A stretch of DNA of 64,000 nucleotides, taken from assembly GCF_018139145.2 (NCBI RefSeq), contig NC_059481.1, forward strand, positions 4,266,368 to 4,330,367. The letters run 5' to 3'. Positions 41,401-56,400 of the stretch are shown one piece after another (positions within the stretch are counted from its first letter, which is position 1; each line of letters opens with the position of its first letter). The translations under genes and the position numbers were made by a program. The notes beneath the pieces are model-generated. The model saw only the letters and a list, made by a program, of their open reading frames with translations. It searched no databases and was not told the origin of the DNA. The DNA is from Gymnogyps californianus. Taxonomy: Eukaryota > Chordata > Aves > Accipitriformes > Cathartidae.

Positions 41401-44400
41401 GAACTTTCAGTGGCATTAAGTACTTTGAGCTGGAATGCTGTTTTATTTTTTCTTATGCTCTCTGTAAACCTAAGGGTGTATAATATACCAATGCTAATAG
41501 TGTATTTAAAGGATCTTTAGTCTGATTTCCACTTTGATTTCAGGTGATACTGAGTTCATTTGCAGCCTGGACGTTACTGTTTAACTTTCAGATGCTAGCG
41601 AGGCAGAGCACCTGTTTAGCTTTTCCCAAAGTTTATAATCGATTTGTTCAGTATTTAGCCAGGCATTCCTTCCCAGGCTCTTTCTGAGAAGAACGAGCCC
41701 TCTGCTCAAAATCCCTCTGTAAACTGACAGCAGAGTATGTTGTTCATGTTCTGCTCTTTTAACAAATTCTATGGGACAGAATAGTTAGATCTTTAGGATT
41801 ATTTGGCTTATTATCTAGATTTAGGAACTGGTTTCAGATTTAAGTTCTACCTGCAAATACATGCAAGAACAGACACTGAATGGATGTTCAAGTTTATATT
41901 CCTTTGCGGTATATATTGTGTATTAAGGTGACTCAGTGAGTCTCTGTGAAACTGATTCTGTTCTTAGTTTTTGTGATGAATCAAAGATGCCTTTTTGACA
42001 CCAGAAAAAACTGCATAAGGAAAAGCAAAAGGAGACCCAGTTTTAAAGTACACTTTTGGTTTCTGTGTATAGATATTGCAATGATTTGATTGATTTTCAG
42101 TCTTCTCTGTGGAAACTATTGTTATCTACTGTACATCTGCAGTGAAAAGGTAGTAATTATGCAACTTTTGTAATATTATTGTAGGAACGTTGCTAATATC
42201 TTCAGTTCCCTTGAAGAGAGATACTCTTTGTTGAAGAGCGTTTTTTATAATACATGGACTAGAATGTTGTATTTTAGCTCTGTATGGTACAATTCTGTTT
42301 TCAACAGAGCAGTCACCCACCTGTGCCCAACCACACCTGCAATCCCTGCCGCCTTTTGGTTTAAAAGCCAGAACAGCATCTAGAGTTTTTTGTCTGGGCT
42401 TTGGTGTCTCACTGCAGAAAATAAGCATTTGGAATAACACTAGCTTCTGTCTCTGACAGGTTTTACCTCTCATACGTTTCACACCAGGATTGGGGTTAAG
42501 TGCAGAAACACTTGCTTTTACTCAGAAAATATTTGTTGGGTTGCCACTGTTTACACTTTGATAAAGTCTGTCTGTCTATTACCTAGAACCCTTCATAGCT
42601 AGTTGTTTTCTAAACTGTCTGGATTTATGATGCCCTTCCTCCACTGACCTAAGCAAAGCTCCACACCTATGTTTTGAAAATCATTATATGCAATTTACAC
42701 ATGAGAAAATGAAGGCACATGGAGATTAAGCAGCTTTATTTGTATTTATTGCTGTCATTATTACTTTCTGTTTGTGAAGAGAACAAATGCAAGACTGTGA
42801 GTCAGGAACATGAATGGAACATCATGTGAGTCAGGAACATTAATCCTGGATTGAAACTCATCACAGCTTTGACTGCTCAGTTCGCTTTCTGCGCCAGGGT
42901 TTTTATCTCCTTACCTGGGAGGGGTAGAAAGGTGAATTCTCCCCCCCCCCCCCCCCATGCTCTGCACATGCTAGCATATAGCACAGGGCAGTGAAGTCTT
43001 CAGAAATAGTTTCGTAGAATACTGGCAGCAAACTAGACCGGTTTTGGTATTTTTCAGTTTAGTAGTTGTACTTTACCAGCTGATTATGAATGAGCTTTTC
43101 TACACAGCTAAGTAATGAAACTCTTCTTGCTGCAAGAGAAAGTTGGTTTTGGGTTTTATTTGGTTGTTGTTGTTTTTCTAATGTACGTTTGTGAGCTTAC
43201 AATAGCTTGCTGTGCCCCTGGTTATCTGTGCAGATTGCAAGCCTGACTTGAGGGAGGCTGCAAGTTTGTTCTAAAGCACTCATGTGGATCCAGCTGTGGT
43301 TAATGTGTTCATATATTGCCAGAAATGCTCAGAGAGGTAGTTTCTAGGCCCTCTGTGAAGCAACTAGAGGAACAGCATTTGAGAGGGATGTGAAGCATGT
43401 TGTACTTCTGAACACTCCAGAACTGCTTTTTTCAGCCACTGAGGTACCAGGAAACAGTATAGATACTAGCTGAGCTTTCTTTACAGTTTTTGCTTTCCCT
43501 AAGCGTAGTAAAAGACAATTGTGCTTATTAACTTGTATCAGAAACTTCAAATAGTTGTATTTTCTGTTACTCTTAATTCTGACAAACCTAAGCTCTTTGG
43601 TCTGAAATTTTCGACCAGCTCTCTGTAGAATATTTTTGTGTGTGTGTTTATTGTAAAAAAAAAAAAAGTCTTCATTTATGAAAGTAAATCTAAGGAAAAA
43701 AAAAGTTCTTAAAATGTTGTTGTACTGTTTTGTTCAGAAGTATGGGAACTGTTTGATAGGGGAGTTGTGAGTAGTTTTTTGTCTTCCTTGTGAGAATTCA
43801 CCTAAATTTTGCCACCTTACTAACCCCTAGTTCTCTAAGGAGTGTATTTATACTCAGCCTACTTGCTGGGTTTGCAAGAGTCATGTAGAATCTTTGAGAC
43901 AGTAATTTCTTGTGAATGCCAGGGACTGCCTTGGCACCAGTGGTGAGAGCCAAGTAACATTAGTTGGTGCTCCTTGTCTGTGTCCTGTCAATGAAGGGGA
44001 GGAAAAATACAGGGGGGAAAAAAGGTGGGTGGTAGAAAGACAGGGTGAGGAAGACAAGAGCAGAAGAAGGTGAAAGATGACGTGGAAATAGGGCAAGACA
44101 GGAGTGGGTGGAGTGGATATACATACTAGAACACAGGGCAGATGACCACGGGGAAAAAAACTGTGGGAAGTAGTGGGGAACAGGGACAGGATGAAGGAGA
44201 ATAGCTGGAGAGGAAGGAGGGAGGAAAGACCTATGAAAAGCAAAAGGAGCTTGGATGCTGAACAGGCACAGAGGTTTCAGATCTTTCAGATCTCTGTAGC
44301 CTTCTGATTCACCAGCTACTCCATTAGCTCAAGGGATAGTGGGTTGTGCAGGGCTGAGCATGGGCAAACAGATTCTTCTGGAATTGGTGGTGTGCCTGTA

Positions 44401-47400
44401 ACACACAGATGATCAGCATAATTCTGTATGGTGGCACTTTTATTCAAGACGCAGAACAAAGTGTAAGAAATAAAGATTTCTCTTTCTATGTGGCATATTT
44501 GCTAGTTATAAAATTGGATAGTCCTTCTCTCAAAAGGTGTTAAGTGCCAGAGTTGTGCTTAGTCCTGCAGTCTTTTTTTCAGTCCTCTTGTCTTTAGGTA
44601 CATAGTCACATGGTATTTTTCAACGATAGAATATCTTGATGATAATGCTTTACTTTTCAGAGTTCCTGTGGACTTCCTTTGCTGATGGCAGAGTCAGACT
44701 GAGAATAGATAACTCATGTCCGCAGACTCCCGTAACAGTTCATCAGATGTTCAAGGAGAGCCTAGAAAAATATGGATCCCTTAATGCTTTGGCCAGCAAA
44801 AAGAATGGAAAGTGGGAGAAGATAACTTTTTCGGAGTATTATTGCCTGTCCAGGAAAGCGGCCAAGAGCTTCTTGAAGGTAGGTATAGGAAACAAAACCA
44901 ATTCCCTTTTCTCCCTTTGTCTCCTTAAAAAAAAAAACAAACCAAAACCAAACCAACCATCAAACAAAACCAACCCAAAACCACAATATCAATATAAGAG
45001 GCTTTTCCCGTTACTTGAAGATCAGCAGTCATATTCTTTATTGAAATAATAATGATGAAAATTGGTTTTGGTCAAAGAGATAACACTGCTGTTAAGCGAA
45101 CTTGACTGCAAGTGAAGAGGTGCTGTGTTACACTCTCACTGGGGCATGGGTACAAAGCTCAGCATAAGGCCTTAAGATTAAAAAAAGAAAAATAGGTGAA
45201 AGCAGCACGGTCATGAATTTGGCAAGATAAAGACAAATTTTAAAACATTGTAAAAATAGGGTAAGATTAGTACTCATTATGCTCTTGTTCACATTGAAAA
45301 ATTCTGTTTTTCGGGCCTTTCTGAACAGCAGAGCTCAAGTGGAAAGTTTAGGTCATGTTAATTGCTGATAAATACTGGGTTTGCTATGGATATCAGCACA
45401 GAGATGTGCATGGGCATGTCTTGTCAATACCGAAATAATAAATGAAACTTTCCATGGTTTATATTTGTGTGTATGTTTCATGCTATATGTTTCTCTCCAG
45501 TGTGCCTATGTTATATGACCTTATGCTTATTATTTTTAAGCTTGGTCTTGAACGATTCCACAGCGTAGCAATCCTTGGATTTAATGCTCCAGAATGGTTC
45601 ATCTCAGCTGTTGGAGCTGTTTTTGCTGGGTAAGATTTTTTTGGTTTGATTTTGTGGGGGATTTGGGGATTTGTTTTCCTAGGTCTGGAAATGTAGCAAA
45701 TCAGTATTTGTTGTCACATCTTGGAAGTTGTGCTGCAGTTGATTAGCATGTTCAGCGACCTACTGGAGTCTCATAGCTTTCAGTATATCCGAAATAGTCC
45801 AGACACTCATAAATTGATCCTGTTTGCTGTGGGCTTAACTGCGACAGTCACACAGAAGCTATTGTACAGTATCTTATCACTGGAAGATGTGGGAAACACA
45901 TGAGACTCCCAGTTTTGTATTAATGATATTTGTCTACAGCAAGATATGTTCAACTAATGAAGTGACAGATAAATACTAACTAGCCTGATTCCTTCTGTCC
46001 TGATACCTGTTTATACAATTTGGATTTTACCTCTTAAGCTGTTTCTGTGCCAGTGAAATTCAAAATGGTATCAGTGTGCAGCTTGAACAGAAAGAGGACA
46101 TAAGTGTTTTTTTTATCACTTCCTGAGCTAACTCTCATGTATCCTCACGGGGGTTAAAATGCTGAATCCTAGCCTATGGCATCTTCTACTGAATAGAGTT
46201 CAGAGATTAGTTTTTGCAATGTGTATATATCAGAGATATTAATGTATATCTGAATACTTGAAACAAACATGACAGCTGTGCTGCTGTTTATTTCCACATC
46301 TTCATACTCTTTCAGCTTTCATCTGATCTTTGATTATTATTCTCTTTTTTGATATTAAGTGCATGTGTATGTGTGTGTATGTATATAAATATATGTTCCT
46401 ATATATATAAATTCTTGATACAGAGGAATTGTCACAGGAATATATACAACCAATTCTCCAGAGGCCTGCCACTACATCGCTCATGACAGCAAAACCAATA
46501 TCATGGTTGTGGAAAACCAGAAACAATTGGACAAGATAATACAGGTACAACGTGGCTGAATGGTTACTTAAAAGCCATAATTTTGCCATTTCTCGATGTT
46601 GTATTGGTCCCAAATACCATATTCACTAACTGTATCGTGAAACCTTTCATGGGAGTGTTCTTACTCGGAAATCTGGTATCTGGTGTTTGAGCTCTTTGGT
46701 AGGTTGCAGCTTTGTTCTCTATAGTGTCTGTGGCTCACATCTAAGCAGTTCACATTCTCTCCAGCAGAGAGCTCACTGGCTGGTTCACTGCAAACTTACC
46801 TGGAAAAAAACCCCACATTTTGATCCCATGTTTATAATGTCACCACCTGATTCTGCTTGGAAAAGCACAGACCACTTGAATGGAAGAGATTAGGATGATG
46901 CAAGTTTGTAAAGGCCTGCCATTTAAATATTAAGGATGTTAGTGTTCAGAATTTCCTCTTTCCAAAATGTCATCTTTTCCTGCTTGTAATATTAACCATT
47001 AAGGCTGTTGAGTTTACTGCTCTTTGATAGCATGATGGTTAACGTGAGATGGACTTTAGTGAGAAAGGAGGAGGCTCTTTAAGTGAACAGTCACAATTTT
47101 GACAAAACTCTTTGGCAGCTTTGAGTGGGTTTCTGCACAGGTGCCAGATTGAAAGACCAACTTGATGGAAAGACCCCTGTTGCATGACTTGGGGGAGGAG
47201 CACAGGGCAGCTCTCTGGGAAGGGCTTGTCTGTCAGTAAGATGTTGAGGGAGGCCCGTGGCTGGAGATGAGTCATCAAACTTGCAGCAAATTGCACTGTT
47301 TGCTGAAGCAGGGAGGCCCTCCATGGTGGAGTTTTCTGCCAAAAACACGTACCTGCCAGAGAGAAAATATCTGTGGATTTTTTTCAAATGTATTTCATAT

Positions 47401-50400
47401 AAGTTATGCATTAATTACTTTGTATTTTGTAGTTTTGTTTTATATGTGATTTGGAGGAAGAGGGATTTTTATAAGTATTCTGGAAAAACATACAATCAGA
47501 CAAGCCTTCTTGCAGTGTCATTGACTAAATACCAGGCTATGCTGTCATGAACATGGAGAGAAGACTATAAATTAAAGAACTCGAGGGATTTGATTCATAC
47601 ACATTTCTATCTAGAAAAAGAAAAAACCAGCTCTGGCCAGCACTGCTTTATCCAGCTGAGGGTTTTTTGAAAAATTTTTTTTTCCTGGAAGAACCCAAGA
47701 CTGAAATAATAACATTTCAATTGTTATCCTTCTAATAATATGTGCCTATGGTACCATCAAGCCACTGCTTTTGTATTAGTGCAGATTGATCAAGTCAGTT
47801 AAAAATGTGATTAATTGAAAGGCATCTATGAGGTACTGGGTCCCACAAAGTTCAGTGAAATGAATGCTCTCTGCAGGCCATGCAAAGCAGAGAAAGAGCT
47901 ACTGAAAGCAGCAGCCATTGCTGTCTGCCTGTAAGCCTGCAGCCTTATATTTTTATTTATCCTTAAAATGTGCATATGGCTTCCTTTTCTTTTTTTCTTT
48001 AAGAAGGTAGAACGTTTTTTTAGCAGTTTGACAACAGTTTTTGCTGAGGGACTTCCTCTATCTGTGTTGGTAACCACAGCAGCTAGGGTCAGCTTCTAGC
48101 TTGACCTAGACTGCTCCTTGATGTGTCCTTTGGTGCATTATGAGAAAGGATGCTGAGGAGCCATTTCTGGTGTATTTTTTTTTTTTAAATATTTTGACTG
48201 AAAACAGATTTTTTTAGAGCAGACTGTGTAGCATCTCCTTTTTTCCCTCCTCCTTTCTCCCCTTCCCCTCCGCTCCCTCCTTGTTGACCTAGTTGGTTGT
48301 GAGTTTAGGGGGAGGACATTTGAGGGTGGAGGGAAACACGAAGTTTCTTGTGACTGTCAAGCCATTACAGTTTTGGCAGTATTTAGTGGAAAAAACCCAC
48401 ACAAGGTATGAATAATAAATAATAAATTTGTTTTTAAAAATCTAACAGATCTGGAATCGCTTGCCACACTTGAAAGCTGTTGTGCTATATAAGGACTCCA
48501 TTCCAGAGAGACATCCAAATTTGTATACGGTATGTGAATGCTAGAACAGAGTTATAATTCATGGGGTATTATTTATTTGATGAATTTCTACTATGTTTAA
48601 TCTGTGGAATGTCTACCATTTAGAACGCATTGCTGTGTTCCAGCAAATACATTCAAAAGCTTCATCAACTTTTTCTGTTTAATTTACCTGTAACTTCATG
48701 TTTGATACTTGACATTTAAAATTAGAGCTACCTTGCTTAACTGTCTGTCTTGTGTCTTCCTGGCTTTTTACTTGACTGGATTAACAAACCACCTATAGGC
48801 TTCAGATGGGAATATGTACTCTCAAACCGTTAAAAATAAAAGTTGTCAGCTGGTGCTAGTGAAAACTGAATTGTGGTTAGTGACACTGGATCCAAGAACA
48901 TGAAGATGCTTGTACTTTCACAGATGATAGTTGCATTTTGTTTGCACCAAATACTTCTGGTGATAGGCAACAAGTGAAGAGAAATAGCTACGGACTACAC
49001 AGAGGAGCACATTTGCTTAGTATATGTAGAATCTTCATATCACATGGTAAAAATAAAGCAGAAAAAAGGACAAAGCCAGGATCAGAAGCTTCTGAGTGGT
49101 AGAAGTCCAGCCTTTAATTTAAGAAATATGAGGATTTTTGTAAACATGTTATTCCAATATATTTTGAAAATATAATTGAAAACAGTTAAGTAGTAAGAAT
49201 ACAAAAATCAGCATTTTAAGTGAACTGCAGATTATCAGATTTTAGGCTGAAAAACTGCAACTAGGGAAAAAAGATATTCATAAAGAGTGAACAGTGTAGA
49301 AATATTTTAAAATATTTGCAATTTTGATAATCTGAGGGGTTACTAGGTACACAAGAAAAAAGTCTTTTGCACTTGTTTTAATCATATCTTCTTTTACTAT
49401 GTTGAATAGCACAGAACTGTTAATAATAAACAGGTACTGTTACAATACTGTATGTACTGGCATAGAGTATGCCTTGCATCTCAGTACAATAAAAAAATTA
49501 ATAAAAAGATGATCTTACTATTTCTGTTTCATAGCTAAAAGAATAAGTGCTAGCAGTTAATTATAGAACAACATTCAATTGCTGAAACCTAAATGCCTGA
49601 GAATTGATATATTTGAAAACACCTCTTCAGGTGTCATGTTGGACACATTTTCTCAATGGAGAAGGGTAGCTGTGAGAGTGTCTGACAGCTGACATAGTTT
49701 ATGTCATCTAAAGGAAAAATCAGAGATCAAATCACCAAAGGCAGAAATGATTGTTTATTAGGTTTGATGTAAAGCAAACCACCCAAACCACATGGCATTT
49801 GATAAAAGGGATTTGTGTTGCAAGTTGACAGCTAACATGTAATGCGCAATTGCTGTAGTAAGGGTAGAGCCCTAGTTCACTGGTCAGTGCATGTTTCCAG
49901 AAGGCAAATGCAAAGTCAGTAGTGTAACTGTTTGTTTGTACCTTTCACACTCTGTGGAATGGGAACACTGTCTGTTGCAGGTACTGTTCAGTAAACAAAG
50001 CCTAGGCAACAGATTCACAGTGATTAACGCATTCTAGTTTGAGAAGACAGTAAGGTCAGGAAAACAGGAACAACTGCTAAGTCACAGACACAATTACATC
50101 CTTGATACCTCCACACTTTCCAGGAGCTAGTGAAATTGATGCAGCCACCTTCTGTGGGAAGGGATAGAATGTGACAAATCCTCTACGTACTACAGAGCTG
50201 TGCATTGTACTGCCTCTCTGTCCTGGTTTCAGCTGGGATAGAGTTAATTTTCTTCTTAGTAGCTGGTACAGTGCTGTGTTTTGGATTTAGTGTGAGGATA
50301 CTGTTGATAACATGCTGATGTCTTAGTTGTTGCTAAGTAGTGCTTATCCTAAGTCAAGGATTTTTCAGTTTTGCATGCTCTGCCAGCAAGGAGGTGTGCA

Positions 50401-53400
50401 AGAAGCTGGGAGGGAGCAGAGCCGGGGCAGCTGACCCGAAGGGGTATTCCATACCATAGAACATCATGCCCAGTATATAAATGGGGGAGTTGGCTGGGAG
50501 GCACAGATCGCTGCTCGGGCATCGGTCAGCGGGTGGTGAGCAATTGCATTGTGCATCACTTGTCTTTTCTTGGGTGTTATTTCTTTTTGTTCTGTTGTGT
50601 TCCTTTTCATTGCAATTATTATTACTATATTATTATTCTTAGTTAGTAGTGTATTATATTTTACCTTAGTTATTAAACTGTTCTTATCTCAACCCACGAG
50701 TTTTACTTTTTTTTCCTCCTCCCCACCCCACTGGGAGGGCGGAGGGGGAAGTGGCTGCGTGGTGCTTAGTTGCTGGCTGGGGTTAAACCACGACACTCTC
50801 TTTTCAGAGATGTGGTTTGTTGGAAGAAAATATAAAACTGATGAAGAATCCTTAGGACAGCCTTGCCACCCAAGAAAAGGAAGTCTGGGTGCCACAGAGG
50901 CTAACTATTGTACCCTTAGTAGCACACTGGCAATGGCAGAGGTCTGAAGGAAACAATGAACCCCTCAAGCACAGACTCTCCTTTTTTACCTCTGCTGTCC
51001 TTTGCATCATCCCCTTTACTGTTATGTGGTCCTAGATATATCTCCAAGAAGTCATTGAAGAATGGAGGTGCTGCATCTTGCGTTTGAGTAACACAGTTCT
51101 GTAGCACAGTAGGAATCATCTGATTCCATTGGGGAACTGACAGTTTGGTTATTGACTTTCTAAAAAATTTTGTTATGCTAGTTTTCAATTAGCATTGAAA
51201 TCAATGGTACACTTAGCAGCATATCGGGTGCATGCAATAGAAGTATTTGGGAGCAACCAATATAATATAGAGGATCAGGTTCAGCATTCTTCTGGGCCAA
51301 TTTGTGCGGCACAAAAGTCCAGCATCATAAAAGGTTTAGCTCATTCTAGATTGAGCCAAATTTGAATGGAAGTTGTGACCAGCATCATAGGCTCTGTTGC
51401 TATAAAATAGCAGATAATTTGGGTAAACATTCACACATCTAGATAATGATGCTTTTGCAGAGAAGCTTTCGTCCAATTGCTTTATATTTATATTTGTATT
51501 TATATAGAGGACAAGGAATTATAGATGGAATGTCACAAGTGTACTCTTACTTAAAAATGGTACATCCAGATTCCTTTAAATAAGACTCAAAATCATTCTA
51601 ACAGTGTGAGATAGTAACAGAATTTTAGCCTCTGTGACTTGTCCATAGAATCCATCTTGGAGGAGGAGTAGTATTGCCATTCCCTTCTTAGACACTGAAA
51701 GGACTCTTGGCAGCACAATTTTAGATAGTCTATTTGCAATTTGCACATAAATTTCTAAGCTAGTCTTATATTTCTTACGTAGGCAAGACCTGGGGAAACT
51801 TGCCTTGGGAACACGTTCAGAGCAAGGCACTGAAGTTTTCTGCCTTTCTTGAGACTGATAAGGTACTGCATCTTTCCCACTTGTAAGAAGCTATTTGATA
51901 TCATGTATTTTCTGTTACATGTTCTAGATGGAAGAGTTTCTGGAGTTGGGAGATGACATATCTGATACTACTTTGGATGATATTATTAACTCCCAAAAGC
52001 CGAATCAATGCTGTGTGCTAATATACACATCCGGAACAACTGGGAAGCCAAAAGGAGCCATGCTGAGTCATGACAATGTATGTACTTTAGGTTCTTCCTT
52101 TAGCATAAAAATAGCAAAGTATGAGGATATTTATTGCTGTGTTTTGAAATAACTGGTACATACTAGAGCCTTGAAATCCTTTTGCTTTTGTAACATGGAT
52201 AGTGTACTACAAAGCAATATTCAAAATGCAGACAGCTGTTTCTGGTAAAGTATAACCAAGGTAAAGAATGAAACTCCATTCAAACTAGTGCTTCACAAGG
52301 TTGAACAATTTGTTATGAATTTTTTATTCACTGGTTTTCTTGTGAGATATAACGCATATATTCATAAATATAATTCACAGATTGTCATAAAGTTTCCCAG
52401 GTGATGTCACAGGTCATCTTAAAACAAACAAATCATATACATCAGCCAGCCACTATCAAAACAGCCTGTTAGACTGCTTTTGCAAATGTTATTAAAATCG
52501 GGGGTGGATGTGGTTTTTTTACTTTGGCATTATTGTATTCCTAGACTTGGGTTTCTACATCTATCACTGGAGGATAATACAACTCTAGTGCATAGTGCTG
52601 GTACTTACAATAGCCCTACCAGCATTGTTGCAAACAGAAAATTTTCCAGTCATAGAGAAAAGCAAAGTTGTTTGCAAAAAGGACTTTCCACAGAGGTCTG
52701 CTAGCAAAGATCTGAAGTGTAGTTGTTTCGGGTTGGGGTTTTCTGGGGTGGGTTTGTTTTGGGTTTTTTTGGGTTTTTTTTAAGGTGGCTAAGCAGGAGT
52801 AGAAAGTGGTGGGGAGCCTTTCTGAACACAGGCCATCTGTGAAAGGGCTGGTCTAAGTTGTGGCCTCTCCTCTTAAAATCAAGCAGAAACTATTGCAGAC
52901 ATGCACACTGTGAGGAGCAATTTACCCAAATGTAGGGAATTAGTACAGTAGTATCTGGAAGCAGAACATAGTGGACTTGGTAGACAAAAAGACTGATCTG
53001 ATGTTGCAAATCCTATGCTCTTCCATGTCAAAGGAGTCTGGTGTCATTTCCATGTTAGCTGCCAAACTATTCCTGGCTGCTGATCACAAACGGGCTATTT
53101 TTATGTTGATGAACAGTGGAAAACATGCCTTGCCTGTAGCTGTGCCACTGCCTTCTTTAGTCAAAAGATGTTTGCCACTGTCCATGTGCAAAACCAATGC
53201 CGAGTCAGTCATATATGCACCCACACAGATCTGCTGTGAGTGTGCCTGCATGCTGCAAGGCTTGGAGGATAAGGAGGATAAGCAATCAATATAGCTACAT
53301 GTCAAAGACATCCCGTTCTGCCTACTGTGTAAGTCTCCCATAGCCACTTGTCCAATGCTACCATCTAAACTTGGAGAGGTGGGGCCTGACAGCTTGCTAC

Positions 53401-56400
53401 TCCTTAAAAACCTCTCTTGAGAATCTGTATTTCCTTAGACCATGCATACCTTCTAATTTATTACAAAGAAAAGGAGCTGGCAGGAACATAATGTGATAAC
53501 AGGTATTGCATGTGATTTGTATCTCTTCCCTGCCATCTTGAATAATCTCATTTCTGTGTCATGTCCTGCCCTACCCATTTTAGGTTACAGACTCCTCTGA
53601 GAAAGAGATGTTTCTTTTTGGGGGGTTTGGGAGGGGGGGTTGTTTGGTTGGGTTTTTTTGGTTTTGTTTTTTTTTGCTGTGCACATACATCTTTTCCTTC
53701 CCCCCTCATACCATCACATATATTTGTGGGTCTTCCCATGTGCTATATTCAGATAATGAAGATACGCATATTTAGCATCCTTGAACTGTATCTTCTGAGA
53801 TGAAGTGGGAATTAGGAAGAAGGGGGGGGAACATCATCCAGTTTCACTAAGAAGTCAAGCAGCACATCTTCAAAAATATTCACGTATGCAGTGCCCCTCA
53901 TGGGCGGGGTGGGTGGAGGGTGTATGTGTGAGTGTCACTTGTGAACCACTGTGGTGAACATCCCAGAGGCTTCCAGAGGAGCAGAATACAGCTGCTATCT
54001 TCCTCATTAGTGCTTAGCCAGGTGATAATCAATACAAGACAATGAACTTGTTGCTGATACTAAACTGTCCCTTGAGCTCACTGATCGCTGAGTATTTATT
54101 GTTCTTTTTTGGGTAAACATATAGACATAGCACTGGTGAAAAGTGACGGCTTGATAGAAGGTATGCACAGTAGCAGAGTTGCAAAAGAAGGGGCAGATGG
54201 ATTTACTCCTTGTCCATCCAGCCCATGGCTGCCCTGCTCAGTGTGTCACTAGGGTGTGGGGAGCTGGTAGCGTTCATAGCCCAGTCAGGCAGCAGAAAGA
54301 CTGCATTTACTTATGTTATCTGCAAGTCTGTGTTGCTGCTAAGTTTATCTTGCTTTTGACCGAGTTTCCCCCAGGGAATTGACAGTCTCATGTGTTGTCA
54401 AAGATTGCAATGTCTTCAGCAATTTCTGTGAGCACAGATTCTTCATATTTACATCAGCATAGCATGAGGATCCTTAGTTTGTGTTGAAAGGAAAAAAAAA
54501 AAAACCCACCATACCTAATGTGTTTTATTATTTATTTAAACAGATAACTTGGACATCAGCACATTGCAGCAGAGCAGGAGATATGCAACCTGCAGAGGTC
54601 CAACAGGAGTCTATAGTCAGTTATCTCCCGCTCAGCCACATAGCTGCACAGATATATGACCTGTGGACTGGAATCAAATGGGGAGAGCAAGTTTACTTTG
54701 CTGAGCCAGATGCTCTGAAGGTATCTGTCTTGTATTGCATCTAATTAAGCTTGCACTTCTTCCTCTTAGAAAACATCCCAAGGAGAGAATATGATCTTTG
54801 AAGAGGTGCAGAGGATGAAAATTGAGAGTCCATTATTGTAAGAACTATGGAAAAATAAAATCCTTTAGACTTGTGATCCAGTGCTCTAGACTCCAATTAA
54901 AATATATAATCAGATCCATAAGGTTCTTTTAAGGCAGAAGAGTATGCATCTAAAGCAAAAGAAGTATAAGCAATTTTTGGAGGAAGGGCAGGCAGAAGGA
55001 ACTAAACCACCTGTGTGTTTTCCTTCTTGTATACGTACCTCCCCCGATGTGTCAGAGCTGGCAGATGTTAGTGCATATGTCTGACTGAAGTAGGTTCAGC
55101 AGTTCTTCTTTGTCCTACACATCTAGTGATGTTCTACATGTTATTATTGCAAGATGCAGACTGCATCACCAAACCTCTATATTACTGCTGTGGACCTTTT
55201 GCAACGGTTTGAAATGATTTAATGATTTTAACAGGGCAGTTTGATCAACACACTAAAAGAAGTGCAGCCAACATCTCACATGGGAGTTCCCCGAGTATGG
55301 GAGAAAATCATGGAGAAATTAAAGGATGCTTCTGCTCAGTCAGGATTTATGAAGAAGAAAATGCTGTCATGGGCCATGTCACTTAGCTTAGAGAGAAATC
55401 TAAACTACTCAAGCAGGTATGTATTATAATGAGTGAGATTTCTGTCAACCTGAAAGTAGCTGTCTGCTTGTAATAAACTATGAAGCATCAGTGAGACTCT
55501 AAGTGTAAATGGGTAAAATTTGGCCTGGCAACAGAGCAAATATGATGCAAGAGGGAGGGTGTAGTTGTCAGTTACCGTAGGCTGATCTTAAACACAGGTG
55601 ATTGTTAAAACTGTCCCTCCATCCTCCCTGAGAACATACTCCCACTAACACGCCCCCCAACTCTGTGTCTTCTGTGAATTGAACAGGTTAGTTTTCAGCT
55701 GGGAGAGTTCCCTGATGCAGTGCACCATGTGACTGTGCAAGTGCTAGTTACTGGTGTGAGGAAAGGACATGAATTTGGAGGAGATGTATGAGAGGGGGGA
55801 AATCTTGGGGGACAGCCCAGACAGACTGGCTCATGACAGTTTGGCGTATGCGCCATGTGAGTAAGAACATCTCATCTCCACAGAGAAACTCAGGGACACC
55901 CCCTGAGAATTCTCTGACCTCTAAGTACATTATCTCTGTTCTGAATAGCATTGGTGTTTTTCTCCATAAGATTGCCCAGATAAAGAATGTTGTATAAATT
56001 CAAATATTTACTTAATTCACAATTCTTTCCTGTTCCAAAGTTCTTTAAAGCGTGACACAATGAAGTGTGAAATTGCTTACAGAAAATGGTATTGCAAAAG
56101 ATTGTGCAATGATACTGCTTTGCTTGTCTGATCACTCAGCTTCTCGGATAGGTCCTGCAAACTTCAGATTTTAGTGGTATAGGTTCTCAGAGACATGTTT
56201 AACTGATAAAGAATCAGGAATACAAGAGCTTTGTTTTATACAATACGTTTTTGTAGATTCTTTATGTATTTGCAGTATTCAGACACCTTGAGTTGCAGTT
56301 CACTAGCAATGAAAGACACTGAATAAATGAAAAAAGGTCAAATATGTGACCTCTTCTTACTGATATAACTTCTGTCAACACCCAAAACCAAATGGCAAAT

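Larger units (their letters stand above)
35665..44660 (+). other. ACSBG1: ACSBG1 intron 2
   Basis: About 9 kb. It contains a CR1 fragment (about 37506-39345), an 82-bp inverted-repeat structure (39393-39474), a 16-bp direct repeat at 42796-42811 and 42825-42840, a C16 run (42941-42956) and a purine-rich stretch (43990-44240). Elsewhere it is AT-rich with nothing recognised. Confidence 0.6.

Noticed and set aside
43881..44243. 120-codon minus-strand frame that looks like a hydrophobic Ser/Pro/Leu-rich protein
   Set aside because: It is the complement of a purine-rich low-complexity tract and has no domain or splice context.
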